Assembly: GCF_009866655.1 (NCBI RefSeq)
Contig: NZ_CP047420.1
Span: 3,906,001-3,970,000 of the forward strand
DNA length: 64,000 nucleotides
Source: Rathayibacter sp. VKM Ac-2804
GTDB taxonomy: Bacteria; Actinomycetota; Actinomycetes; Actinomycetales; Microbacteriaceae
Reading direction: 5' to 3'
Part shown: positions 25,885 through 34,581 of the stretch, piece by piece
Layout of the letters: every line of letters begins with the position of its first letter
Numbering within the stretch: position 1 is the stretch's first letter
The notes under the pieces: generated by a model
Databases searched by the model: none
Told to the model about the DNA's origin: nothing
Seen by the model: only the letters and a program-made list of their open reading frames with translations
Program-made: the position numbers and the translations under genes

Positions 25885-26681
25885 CCGGCCCCTCCCGGCG
25901 CGCGTGGACTGCGCGGCTGGCCGCCGCCGTCGCCGCGGTGGCGCTGGGCGCGATCGCTCCGCCTGTCCTCGCGCCGGCGCTCGCCCTCGTCGCCTCCCCC
26001 GGATCGCTGCCGGTGTCGGAGCAGGGGCTCGATCTGAGCACCGACGGCGACGAGTTCGCGCCGCGGATCGACGAGCCGCTGCTCCGCGGGACGGAGCGCA
26101 TCGTGCCCGGCGGCACGTCGACCGCCGTGCTGTACGTGCGCAACAGCCGCGCCGAGGACGCCCAGGTGACGGTGGTGCTCGACACCCCGCCGAGCACTCC
26201 GCTCTGGGAGGTGCTGGACGTGACGGCGACGGCGGAGGGACGCAGCGTGCCGGTCGCCGAGTCGCTCGAGGTGACCCCCGCGGGCTCGAGGAGCGACCGG
26301 CGATCGCTGAGCCTGGGCAGCCTCCCGGTGCCGCCCGGCGGCGTCCTTCCGGTGAGCCTGACGTTCCTGATGGATCCGGCGGCGGGCAACGAGTACCAGA
26401 GCATCAGCGCGTCGGTGCGGCTGAACGTGACCCTCAGCGAGCGCCTCGACGGGGCCGGAACCGGTGCCGGGTCCGCCGACGATCGCGGTCCATGGCCGCT
26501 CCATCTGCCGTCCACCGGCCTCGCCCTCTCGCCGCCGCTGCTCCTCGCCGCCGCAGGCGCGATGGCCGCCGGCCTCGCCCTCCTCCTCGCGATGCACTCC
26601 CGGCGCACGCCGTCCGCCGCCACCGCCGTTCCCGACCCGCACGACCGACCCCGAAGGCAGTCCCCGGATGTCCCGTCCTGA
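25881..26681 (+). CDS. Secreted operon protein with LPSTG-like C-terminal segment
   Basis: A 266-aa exported protein. The N-terminus is an ordinary Sec signal (Arg-rich, Ala-rich, ending near PALALVASPG), not the WSD type. The middle, with VPGGTSTAVLYVRNSRAEDAQV, looks like a beta-sandwich adaptor. LPSTG is at residues 209-213, followed by a 22-residue hydrophobic stretch and Arg residues, like a sortase signal, but with an unusually long 25-residue Pro/Arg-rich tail after it. It could be wall-anchored or simply membrane-anchored, perhaps serving as base for the fibre proteins. The GTG start at 25881 overlaps the peptidase stop by 4 bp. Confidence 0.72.
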   Translation: MTGPSRRAWTARLAAAVAAVALGAIAPPVLAPALALVASPGSLPVSEQGLDLSTDGDEFAPRIDEPLLRGTERIVPGGTSTAVLYVRNSRAEDAQVTVVLDTPPSTPLWEVLDVTATAEGRSVPVAESLEVTPAGSRSDRRSLSLGSLPVPPGGVLPVSLTFLMDPAAGNEYQSISASVRLNVTLSERLDGAGTGAGSADDRGPWPLHLPSTGLALSPPLLLAAAGAMAAGLALLLAMHSRRTPSAATAVPDPHDRPRRQSPDVPS

Positions 26682-27318
26682 ACTCCCGCCGAGCACCTCG
26701 GCCTCGCCGCGCTCCCGCCACGCCGCGGAACGCCGCCCGAAGCGCTTCCGTTCGCGCAGCGTCCGCGTGCGCGCCCTGCTCTCCGTCGGCATCCTGCTCG
26801 GCGGCGGCGGCGTCGCCACCCTCGCGGCCTGGTCGGACAACGCGACGGCCACCACCACGTTCAGCACCGGGAACATCGACCTCAAGCTCAACAGCGCCGA
26901 TACCATCACCATCCCGAATCTCACCAACCTGCGCCCCGGCAGCACGCAGGCGGTGGCGATCGCGGTGAGCAACACCGGCACGCTCCCCGTCACGTACACC
27001 GTCGTCGGCGCCGGCACCGGGACGCTCGGTCCCGCGCTCACCGCCGCCGTCTACACCGGCGGCACGCCCACGAACCCCGCCGGCGGCACCACCTCCTCCT
27101 GCAGCGGCACCGCGATCACCACCACGGGCGCGTCAGCACCCTCGGTGGTGGGCACCCTCGTCGGCACGGGCCGCCCCCTGGCCGGCACCACCGGCACCCC
27201 GCAGGTCATCGCGTCGGAGACGCTCTGCGTGCTCTTCACGCTGCCCACCACCGCGGCGACCACCCTGCAGTCGCAGTCGACGAACATCACCCTCACCTTC
27301 ACCGCGACCACCACCTGA
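26668..27318 (+). CDS. SipW-dependent-type signal peptide protein (third)
   Basis: A 216-aa exported protein overlapping the previous gene by 14 bp. A long basic N-terminus (about 45 residues, Arg-rich) precedes the hydrophobic signal and TLAAWSDNATATTTF, the family cleavage region. The mature chain is Thr/Gly/Ala-rich with an SNTGTLPVTYTVV stretch and two cysteines (about residues 143 and 191). ATG 26668 is the first plausible start; upstream in-frame sequence is within the preceding gene. It is the third likely substrate of the operon's peptidases. Confidence 0.8.
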   Translation: MSRPELPPSTSASPRSRHAAERRPKRFRSRSVRVRALLSVGILLGGGGVATLAAWSDNATATTTFSTGNIDLKLNSADTITIPNLTNLRPGSTQAVAIAVSNTGTLPVTYTVVGAGTGTLGPALTAAVYTGGTPTNPAGGTTSSCSGTAITTTGASAPSVVGTLVGTGRPLAGTTGTPQVIASETLCVLFTLPTTAATTLQSQSTNITLTFTATTT

Positions 27319-27322
27319 GCCT

Positions 27323-28441
27323 GTGCCGACCGCCCACCACCTCGCCGAGTCGCCGGACGCCTCCCACCGGGACGATCCGCTGCACGACGCGATCGAGCCC
27401 GCCGAGGCGTCGGCGCGCGCCGACGTGCCCGCGCGCCTCGGGCGGATGCGGGCCGTGCTCCGCGAGCTCCTGCTCACGGTCGGAGCGGTGCTCGGCACCC
27501 TCTGCCTGCTGTCCGCGCTCGCGGCGCTGCTCTTCGGCATCACTCCGCTCGTCTTCCAGAGCGGATCGATGGGGCCCGCGATCGAGACGGGGGCGCTGGG
27601 GATCGCCCGCGACATCCCTGCCGCGGACGCGCGGCCGGGCGACGTGGTGAGCGTGGAGCTGCCCACGGGGGTGCGGATCACCCACCGCGTGGTCTCGAGT
27701 ACGCCGGTCGGCGGCGACCGGGTGTCCCTCGTGCTGCGCGGCGACGCGAACGGGGTGGACGACGCGGAGCCGTACGTGGTCGACCGGGTGGACCTGCTGC
27801 TCACGAGCGTGAACCGCGTGGGCTACGTGGTGAGCGCGCTCGCGAGCCCGCCGGCGCTGTTCCTGGGCGGGCTGCTGGCCGGGCTGCTGCTCATGGTGGC
27901 GTTCGCTCCGACGCGGACTGCGCGCCCGACGGCGGCCCCGCAGGCGGCGACCGGCCCTCGCCGCCGGCACCGGCACGCGGCAGGGGGCGCCCTCGGTCTC
28001 ACCGCCGTGCTGCTCGCGGGCGCGGGCGTCGTCGCTCCCCCGCCGGTGGGGACCACGGCCGCCTTCACGGACACCGCGCTCGCGACGACGACCGCCGCGA
28101 CCGGCGCCCTGGCGGTGCCGACGATCGACAGATGCACCGTCTCCCTGGCGGGCCTGGTGACCCTCGACTTCACGGTCCCGACGGCTTCGATCACTCAGAC
28201 CGGGATCGTGGCCACCTACGGCACGGGCGCCTCCACGACGTCGACGACGCCGGTCGAGCCGACGGTCCGCACCATCAGCTTCACCCCCGTCAACACCCTG
28301 CTGGCCGTCGGCTCCTCCTGGCCCGTGACGGTCTCCACGGTGCTCACCGGTACGACGTGGCGGGGCACCTCGCCGTCCTACACGGTCACCACCGCGCTGG
28401 GCATCGGCGGCATCACGGTGCGCACCTGCAGCCCGACCTAG
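27323..28441 (+). CDS. Signal peptidase I fused to a SipW-substrate-like domain
   Basis: A 372-aa protein with two parts. Residues 1-195 are a Ser/His signal peptidase: membrane helix at about 47-75, QSGSMGPAIETG with Ser 82, RITHRVV with His 121, RGDANGVDD, and a second membrane helix (178-194). After a basic Ala/Arg linker, residues 222-372 repeat the layout of the operon's substrates: hydrophobic GLTAVLLAGAGVV, then TTAAFTDTALA (244-254) aligning with the AFWSD region, then a Thr-rich beta-type domain. The peptidase may thus carry a tethered substrate-like module, cleaved in cis or used as an anchor. GTG 27323 starts 4 bp after the previous stop. Confidence 0.82.
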   Translation: MPTAHHLAESPDASHRDDPLHDAIEPAEASARADVPARLGRMRAVLRELLLTVGAVLGTLCLLSALAALLFGITPLVFQSGSMGPAIETGALGIARDIPAADARPGDVVSVELPTGVRITHRVVSSTPVGGDRVSLVLRGDANGVDDAEPYVVDRVDLLLTSVNRVGYVVSALASPPALFLGGLLAGLLLMVAFAPTRTARPTAAPQAATGPRRRHRHAAGGALGLTAVLLAGAGVVAPPPVGTTAAFTDTALATTTAATGALAVPTIDRCTVSLAGLVTLDFTVPTASITQTGIVATYGTGASTTSTTPVEPTVRTISFTPVNTLLAVGSSWPVTVSTVLTGTTWRGTSPSYTVTTALGIGGITVRTCSPT

Positions 28442-28468
28442 ACGTCCCGGTCCTGCTTCAATGACCTG

Positions 28469-29755
28469 ATGACCTCCCGCGCCGACCACCTCGCCGACTT
28501 CGCCGAGTTCCTCACCGCCTCGCCGTCCTCCTTCCACGCCGCGGCCGAGACCGCCCGGCGGCTCGCAGCGTCGGGATTCATCCCGGTCGACGAGAGCGCC
28601 GCGTGGCCGACCGCCCCCGGGCGCTACTACGTGCTGCGCGACGGGGCGGTCATCGCCTGGCACGTGCCGGCCGGCGCCTCCGCGGTGACGCCGTTCCGGA
28701 TCCTCGGCGCGCACACCGACTCCCCCGGCTTCAAGCTCAAGCCCCGGCCGACCGTGGAGTCGAAGGGCTGGCTGCAGGCCGGCGTCGAGGTCTACGGCGG
28801 ACCGCTGCTCAACTCCTGGCTCGACCGCGAGCTCGAGCTGGCCGGCCGGATCGTCACCCGCGACGGCGCCGAGGTGCTCGTGCGCACCGGTCCGTTCCTG
28901 CGGATCCCGCAGCTCGCGATCCACCTCGACCGCGAGGCGAACGACGGCCTGAAGCTCGACCGGCAGAAGCACACCGTCCCCGTCTACGGCCTGGGCGACG
29001 CGGACGGGAACGACCTGCTCGGGATCCTCGCCGCGAAGGCCGGGCTCGACACCGCCGCCGACATCGCCGGCTACGACCTCATCACCGCGGACACCCAGCC
29101 GCCCGCGCGCTTCGGCCTCGACGACGCGCTCTTCGCGGCCGGGCGGATGGACGACCTCAGCTCGGTGCACGCGGGACTCGTCGCGCTGCTCGCGGCGAGC
29201 GCCGACGACAGCGCGGCGCCGCACATCAGCATGCTCGCCGCCTTCGACCACGAGGAGCTGGGCTCCGCCAGCCGCTCCGGAGCGAGCGGCCCGTTCCTCG
29301 AGGACGTGCTCACCCGCATCGGCGCGGCGCTCGGCGCGGGTGTCGACGAGCGCGCCCGGGCGATGGCGGGCTCCTGGTGCCTCTCCGCCGACGCGGGCCA
29401 CTCCGTGCACCCGAACTACCCGGAGAAGCACGACCCGGTGAACCAGCCCGTCGCCGGCAAGGGGCCGCTGCTCAAGATCAACGCCTCGCAGCGCTACGCG
29501 ACCGACGCCCGCGGCGCGGCGCTCTGGGCGGGAGTGTGCGCGCGGGCGGGCGTGGACTTCCAGGAGTTCGTGTCGAACAACACGGTGCCCTGCGGCTCCA
29601 CGATCGGACCGCTCACCGCGACCCGGCTCGGGATCTCGACCGTCGACGTCGGCGTACCGCTGCTGTCGATGCACTCCGCGCGGGAGCTGGCGCACGTCGA
29701 CGACCTCGTCGCCCTCACCCGCGCGATCGAGGCGTTCTTCTCCGCTGTCGACTGA
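28469..29755 (+). CDS. M18-family metallo-aminopeptidase
   Basis: A 428-aa cytosolic aminopeptidase of the M18 (aspartyl aminopeptidase) family. Metal and catalytic landmarks are GAHTDSPGFKLKP (first His), RMDDLSSVHAGL (bridging Asp), DHEELGSASRSGA (catalytic Glu pair), and SADAGHSVHPNY with the last His ligand near residue 420. Length is normal. Its last codons and following 80 bp are duplicated at 31070-31165, beyond the Rieske gene. Confidence 0.92.
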   Translation: MTSRADHLADFAEFLTASPSSFHAAAETARRLAASGFIPVDESAAWPTAPGRYYVLRDGAVIAWHVPAGASAVTPFRILGAHTDSPGFKLKPRPTVESKGWLQAGVEVYGGPLLNSWLDRELELAGRIVTRDGAEVLVRTGPFLRIPQLAIHLDREANDGLKLDRQKHTVPVYGLGDADGNDLLGILAAKAGLDTAADIAGYDLITADTQPPARFGLDDALFAAGRMDDLSSVHAGLVALLAASADDSAAPHISMLAAFDHEELGSASRSGASGPFLEDVLTRIGAALGAGVDERARAMAGSWCLSADAGHSVHPNYPEKHDPVNQPVAGKGPLLKINASQRYATDARGAALWAGVCARAGVDFQEFVSNNTVPCGSTIGPLTATRLGISTVDVGVPLLSMHSARELAHVDDLVALTRAIEAFFSAVD

Positions 29756-29836
29756 CGCGGGCGGGCCTGCAGGCCGCCGTCTCGACGGTGGCGGATCTCG
29801 ATACGGGCGCTGCGCGCGCTCCTCGATCAGCAAGGG
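29740..29836 (+). repeat. Direct repeat of the aminopeptidase tail plus family A repeat, copy 1
   Basis: Starts ctccgctgtcgactgacgcg and continues through the first family A arm (ggatctcgatacg...cgctcctcgatcagca). The first 25 bp are identical to 31070-31094 and the remainder is roughly 90% similar. Confidence 0.9.
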
Positions 29837-30007
29837 TCGGACCCGGCCCGTTCGACGAGAAGTGTCGGCAAGGCCCGTGCAGAACAGCATTTCTCGTCGA
29901 AGGGACGCGTCACCTCCCAGGGAGGATCGTCGCGGGCGGGCGATCGACGGGCGCCCCAGGATCGCAACCCCCTTGTCGGGGTCCCCGGGTACGCGGTGCT
30001 CTGGGAC

Positions 30008-30883
30008 ATGCGCGAAGTGAAGCTCGTCCGTCTCGTCAGCCGTCTCGAGAACGTGGCCGCCCTCGATCCGCTCGTCGACCGCGTCAAGAAGGTGGTCGAC
30101 GCGGTCATCCGCCCGCAGCCCGTGCGCGACGTGCTGCACGGCGTCCCGATCGGGCACCCGGTGCATCCGCTGCTCGTGCTCGTGCCCACCGGCGCGTGGG
30201 TGTCGGCGGCGGTCCTGGACCTGCTGCCCGGCAACGAGCGCGCCGCTCGCACCCTGATCGCCCTGGGCGTGGTCAGCGTGCTGCCCACCGCCGCCGCGGG
30301 CTACACCGACTGGTCCGAGCTGCACGAGCAGCAGAAGCGGGTCGGGCTCGTCCACGCGGCGGCCAACGTGGCCGGAACCGTCCTCTACACCGCGTCCTTC
30401 GTCCAGCGCGTGCGCGGACGGCGGGCGAGCGGGAAGGCGCTCGGCATGCTCGGCCTCGCCGTCGTCTCCGGCGGCGGCTACCTCGGCGGCCACCTCAGCT
30501 ACCGGCAGGCGGCGGGCGCGAATCACACGGAGGACGTCCCGCACCGCTTCCCCACCGGCTGGCAGACCCTCGGACCGCTCGCCGAGCTGCCCGAGAGCAC
30601 CCCCGTGAAGAAGACCGTCGCCGAGACCCCGCTGCTCGCCGTCCGCCGCGGCGACCGCGTCGACGTGCTGTCGAACGTCTGCAGCCACCTCTCCGGCCCC
30701 CTCGACGAGGGCGAGCTGCGCGGCACCGGCGCCGACGCCTGCATCAGCTGCCCCTGGCACGCGAGCGCCTTCTCGCTCGAGACCGGCGAGGTTGTCCGCG
30801 GCCCGGCCACCTCGCCGCAGCCGCGCTTCGAGACGCGCGTCACCGACGGCCTGGTGGAGGTGCTGCTCCCGCACGCGGGCTGA
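30008..30883 (+). CDS. DUF2231-Rieske [2Fe-2S] membrane protein
   Basis: A 291-aa protein (303 if GTG 29996 is used) combining an N-terminal DUF2231-type membrane domain with a C-terminal Rieske domain. The membrane part has HGVPIGHPVHPLLVLVPTG near residue 45 and about four hydrophobic segments. The Rieske part has CSHLSGPLDEG and CISCPWHASAF, the C-x-H and C-x2-H ligands of the cluster (about residues 220-255). It is probably an electron-transfer protein at the membrane; partner unknown. The gene stands alone between two copies of the aminopeptidase tail, and may have arrived with that duplication. Confidence 0.85.
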   Translation: MREVKLVRLVSRLENVAALDPLVDRVKKVVDAVIRPQPVRDVLHGVPIGHPVHPLLVLVPTGAWVSAAVLDLLPGNERAARTLIALGVVSVLPTAAAGYTDWSELHEQQKRVGLVHAAANVAGTVLYTASFVQRVRGRRASGKALGMLGLAVVSGGGYLGGHLSYRQAAGANHTEDVPHRFPTGWQTLGPLAELPESTPVKKTVAETPLLAVRRGDRVDVLSNVCSHLSGPLDEGELRGTGADACISCPWHASAFSLETGEVVRGPATSPQPRFETRVTDGLVEVLLPHAG

Positions 30884-30901
30884 GCGGGACCGCCGCGCGC
30901 C

Positions 30902-31069
30902 TCACTCCACTCGCGGCCACTCGCTCGTCAGCGACGCCTCGATCGCCCGGTGGCGGAATCCGTAGAGCTTTCCGCGGTCGATGATCCCGCGGACGGTGTC
31001 GAGACGCTGCGCCGTCGTCCCCACCTCCGACGGCTTCGACAGACCGAGCGCGCGGGCGATCCGGGTGAG
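30902..31069 (-). pseudogene. C-terminal fragment of an unidentified gene
   Basis: On the minus strand the codons from 31069 down to the TGA at 30902-30904 read LTRIARALGLSKPSEV... and end TSEWPRVE, with normal native codon use. The sequence stops being protein-like exactly where the duplicated aminopeptidase tail begins (31070). I take it as the last 55 or so codons of a gene whose front was lost at the recombination junction. I do not recognise the family. Confidence 0.6.
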
Positions 31070-31436
31070 CTCCGCTGTCGACTGACGCGGGCGGTTCTGC
31101 AGGCCGCTGTCTCGACGGTGGGCGGATCTCGATACGCGCGCTGCACGCGCTACTCGATCAGCATGGTGGGGCACCCGCCGGTCGAAGTGGGGCGCCCGCC
31201 GGTGTGCCCCGCCATGCTGGTCGAGTAGCGCCGGAGGGGCGTATCGATCGGTGAAGCCGCTTCGCGTCTCGGTGACGGGGGGAGGACGCGGTTGCGCCGC
31301 AACATGCTGGTCGAGTAGCCCCGCAGGGGCGTATCGAGACCCGCCGTCATCAGCAGGGCGGGTCTGCAGACTCGTCCTTATGGCGCTGGTGGATCTCGAT
31401 ATGCCCGCTGCGCGGGCTACTCGATCAGCATGACTG
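31070..31436. repeat. Direct repeat copy 2 and family A cluster
   Basis: The first 95 bp are the second copy of the aminopeptidase tail plus repeat. Further family A arms follow in both orientations: gctggtcgagtagcgccgga, gctggtcgagtagccccgca and ggatctcgatatgcccgctg. No gene is present. Confidence 0.85.
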
Positions 31437-31503
31437 GACGCGAACCGGGCCTCAGCCGGCCAGCGGACCCCGTCAGCCGTCCAGTCGCCGGCGAGCGACG
31501 CGA

Positions 31504-31564
31504 CGAATGGACGCGGACGGGGCTCTGCGACGGAAGCAGGCCCCGTTCGGGGTCCACTCGACGT
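31504..31564. repeat. Interspersed repeat family B, copy 1
   Basis: Arms cgaatggacgcg and ggtccactcgacg enclose a middle with ggggctctgcgacggaagca and ccccgtt. The same plan (xGAGTGGACGCG...GGGC...GCCCC...GTCCACTCG) recurs at 37714, 40847, 41094 and 59715. Confidence 0.7.
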
Positions 31565-31659
31565 CAGGGACGCGAGCCGGGTGCGCTTCCCAAGGGATGT
31601 CGTCACGACGCGCTCGGGCAGCGCTTCTCGTCCGACGGAGCCGGATGACGGGCGCCGCC

Positions 31660-33594
31660 TCAGCGGTCAACTCGGAGCTCGTCCTCGGCGAGCGCCGCGA
31701 GTTGCGCGCGGTAGTGCGCCAGCTGCGCGTCCTTGTCGGTCTGCGGGTCGCGCGGGAAGAGCGGGTCGGCGCGGGACCAGTCGTCGGACGCGGGGATCCG
31801 GTGCTCCTCCTCGATCCACTGCGCGAAGGCGGCCGTCAGCCGGGCCGCCTCCGCCGCGCGGCCGAGGCGCTGCAGCGCCCGGATCGAGGAGACCGTCTGC
31901 GCGTCGAAGCGCGGAGCCGTCACCGCGTCGCCGGTCAGGCCCGCGGCCGCGTCCCAGTCGTCGCGGGCGCCGGCGTCGTCGCCGAGCCGCGAGCGCGCGT
32001 CGCCGCGGCGGAACAGGAGATCCGCCGTGGACGCGTGCGGAGGGCGGGCCTCGCCGAGGCACGCGGGCGGCGCGAGAGCGGCGCAGAGGAATGTGAGCGC
32101 GTCGGTCGGCGACGAGGCGTCGGCGAGCGCGAGCATCGTCGCGTCCCAGACCTCGAGGACGCGGCCCTCCCGAACCCGGCCCTCGAGGTCGCGACCCTCG
32201 CGAACCCAGCCCTCCAGGTCGCGACCCTCGCCGCCTCCGCGCGGCTCGAACCGGCGCCCCAGCAGCAGCCGCTGGGCGCACCCGGCCCGGCCCGCCTCGA
32301 CGAGCAGCGCCGCGTACTCGAGGGTCAGGTCGTCGCGCTCGAGGACGACGGCCTCGTTCTCCTCGAGCAGGGCGAGCCTCCCCTCGTGCCCGAGGTGCGC
32401 GCGGAGCCGGTCGTACTCGGCGAGGAGCTGCGCGTCGCCGGGCGCGATCGACCGCGCGTGCTCGAAGTAGGCGAGCGCCGCCTCCGGATCGCCGTACGCG
32501 GCGCAGGACGCGACCCCGAGGTCGCGCAGGGCGAGCACCCGCACGCGGGCCCTCGCATCGTGGGCCGCGACGAACCACCGGGCGGCGAAGGCGTCCTCGA
32601 TCCGGCCCTTCCCGTCGTACCAGTCGCCGAGGAGGAAGCGGGCGGTGGTGTCGTCGGCGCCGGCCGCCTCGAGCGCCTCGACGTCCTCGAGGCGGATCGC
32701 TCGGCGGCCCTCGAGCGGAGAGAGCCGGGCCTCCCGCCGCGCGGCCCGCGCCTGCTCCGTCCGGCCCTCGCACTCGTGCAGGAGCGCGGCGTGGTATTGC
32801 GCCGGCACCCCGATCCGCGCCTGCCCGGGCGGGAGGCGCTCCTCCGCCTCGACCGAGAGGGTGAGCAGCCGCAGCGCGTCGTCCCGCAGCCCCGCCGCCC
32901 GGTACTCGAGCGCCACCGCGACCAGCACGGCGGCGTCGTCGGGGAGCGGCCGGCCGGCGAGGTCGCGGGCCCACGGGTCGAGCGGGTCCCGGTCGAGCAG
33001 TCCCCGCAGCAGCGCCGTCGACTCCTCCTCCCGCCCGGTCCGCCGGAGCACGGTGACGAGCAGGGCCGTCGCCCGCGCGTGCTGCGCGTCGGTCGCGAGC
33101 ACCTCGCGCAGCACCCGCTCGGCCTCCGCCGGGCGATCCCCCGCGGCGTGCAGCTGCGCGAGCGCGACGCCGGCCGGGTTCCGCCAGGCCGCCGTCCTCC
33201 ACGCTGTGCCGAGGGCCTCGTCGGCCTCGTCCGCCCGCCCCTGCCGCGCGAGGAGCACTCCCAGCCGGTAGTGCGCCTCGGAGTCGGCCGGTCGCGCGCC
33301 GCGGGAGGTCAGCCGCGCGATCGCGGAGCGGAGACGGCGCTCCGCCTCGTCGAAGCGAGCGGCGTCGGTCAGCGTCCGCGCGAGCGCGACGAGACAGCGG
33401 ACGTCGCCCGGATCCCGCCAGACGGCCTCCTCCCAGTAGTGCTCCGGCACGCAGGCGGCACGGGGGCGCTCCTCGAGGTCGCGGCCGAGGAGGAACAGCT
33501 CGTCGTTCGAATCCACGTCCTCCGGCGGAGGCGGGTCGGTCCTGGACGTTCGACCGGTTCCGAGCTCGAGAATGGCAGCGTTGTCATTGCGCAT
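31660..33594 (-). CDS. DUF5107-associated TPR protein lacking its N-terminal domain
   Basis: A 644-aa tetratricopeptide-rich protein. From about residue 28 on it follows the C-terminal half of DUF5107 proteins: PPPEDVDSNDELFLLG linker, EHYWEEAVWRDPGD, then many helical pairs (HYRLGVLLARQGRADEAD and similar). The large N-terminal carbohydrate-related DUF5107 domain is missing and replaced by about 20 residues that look unrelated (MRNDNAAILELGTG). The gene is therefore probably 5'-truncated. It could still make a TPR scaffold. A short tandem repeat (EGRDLEGWVR, EGRDLEGRVR, EGRVLEV) lies near residues 473-496. Divergent from an AraC regulator, as complete loci often are. Confidence 0.75.
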   Translation of the reverse strand: MRNDNAAILELGTGRTSRTDPPPPEDVDSNDELFLLGRDLEERPRAACVPEHYWEEAVWRDPGDVRCLVALARTLTDAARFDEAERRLRSAIARLTSRGARPADSEAHYRLGVLLARQGRADEADEALGTAWRTAAWRNPAGVALAQLHAAGDRPAEAERVLREVLATDAQHARATALLVTVLRRTGREEESTALLRGLLDRDPLDPWARDLAGRPLPDDAAVLVAVALEYRAAGLRDDALRLLTLSVEAEERLPPGQARIGVPAQYHAALLHECEGRTEQARAARREARLSPLEGRRAIRLEDVEALEAAGADDTTARFLLGDWYDGKGRIEDAFAARWFVAAHDARARVRVLALRDLGVASCAAYGDPEAALAYFEHARSIAPGDAQLLAEYDRLRAHLGHEGRLALLEENEAVVLERDDLTLEYAALLVEAGRAGCAQRLLLGRRFEPRGGGEGRDLEGWVREGRDLEGRVREGRVLEVWDATMLALADASSPTDALTFLCAALAPPACLGEARPPHASTADLLFRRGDARSRLGDDAGARDDWDAAAGLTGDAVTAPRFDAQTVSSIRALQRLGRAAEAARLTAAFAQWIEEEHRIPASDDWSRADPLFPRDPQTDKDAQLAHYRAQLAALAEDELRVDR

Positions 33595-33719
33595 GACGCC
33601 CAGTCAAGGCCGGACCGACGGCGCGGCGCAGGTCGCATCCGGTGGAAGATCTGGACAGAACGCTGATCCGAGGGCAAGCTCTCCGGATGACCATCGGCGC
33701 AGGGTTCCCGGGAGAGACC

Positions 33720-34547
33720 ATGCACGTGCTCCCCCGCCCCCGCGTGCGGGAGGCGCTGACGCAGCCGGGGACGGCGCACCTCCTCGTCACCGACTGCGGC
33801 CACTTCCCCGAGGCGCGCTCGCACGGGCGGGTGCGGAGCCGGCCCATCGCCGACGCCGTCGTCCTGGTCTGCACCCGGGGCTCGGGCTGGTGCACCACGG
33901 CGGCCGGCGCCTTCACCGTGACCGCCGGGCAGGTCGTCCTCCTGCCGCCCGGCGAGCCGCACGCCTACGGAGCCGACGACGAGGACCCGTGGACGCTCTG
34001 GTGGCTGCACCTCACCGGCAGCGATCTGCCCGAGTTCCTGCGGGCGGCGCGCGCGACGGCCGACGCTCCGGTCCGGACCCTGTCCGACGTGTACGCCGCA
34101 GTCGCGCTGATCTCGGCGGTGATCACGCACCTCGAGCGCGATGCGACGACCAACAGCCTGCTCGCCGCATCGGGGGCCGCCTGGCATCTGATGGCGGTCC
34201 TCGCCTCGGACCGCCCGCCGGGCGACGCGCGCAGCACCGCACTGGAGCGCGCCGCCCAGTTCCTCCGCGATCACCTCACCGAGAGCATCGAGGTCGCGGA
34301 GCTCGCGTCGATGGCGCGTCTGAGCCCGTCGCACTTCGCGGCGCTCTTCCGCCGCCGGTTCGGGATGCCGGTGCTGCGCTACCGGACCGAGCTGCGGATG
34401 GCGCGGGCGCGGGAGCTGCTCGACATGACGGAGCGGCCGATCGCCGAGGTCGCCGCGGCCGCCGGCTACGACGACTCCTTCTACTTCGCGCGGCAGTTCA
34501 AGCGGATCCACGGACTGACGCCGCACGCGTACCGGACGCGGAACTGA
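33720..34547 (+). CDS. AraC-family transcriptional regulator
   Basis: A 275-aa regulator. The N-terminal half is a cupin-like ligand-binding domain (VVLVCTRGSGWCTTAAGAFT, VVLLPPGEPHAYG). The C-terminal 100 residues hold two helix-turn-helix units (ELASMARLSPSHFAALFRRRFG and IAEVAAAAGYDDSFYFARQFKR) and the AraC ending GLTPHAYR. ATG 33720 has a GGGAGAG ribosome site; in-frame ATG 33687 and GTG 33642 are alternatives. It is divergent from the truncated DUF5107 gene, whose intact version it presumably controlled in response to a plant-type sugar. Confidence 0.87.
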   Translation: MHVLPRPRVREALTQPGTAHLLVTDCGHFPEARSHGRVRSRPIADAVVLVCTRGSGWCTTAAGAFTVTAGQVVLLPPGEPHAYGADDEDPWTLWWLHLTGSDLPEFLRAARATADAPVRTLSDVYAAVALISAVITHLERDATTNSLLAASGAAWHLMAVLASDRPPGDARSTALERAAQFLRDHLTESIEVAELASMARLSPSHFAALFRRRFGMPVLRYRTELRMARARELLDMTERPIAEVAAAAGYDDSFYFARQFKRIHGLTPHAYRTRN

Positions 34548-34581
34548 CCGCGGGTCGGCCGGGCGGGAGCAGCGGCGCGGG

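Noticed and set aside
27299..30874. Open frame of about 1,190 codons on the minus strand
   Set aside because: It is antisense to three well-supported genes (signal peptidase, aminopeptidase, Rieske) and has shadow-like composition.
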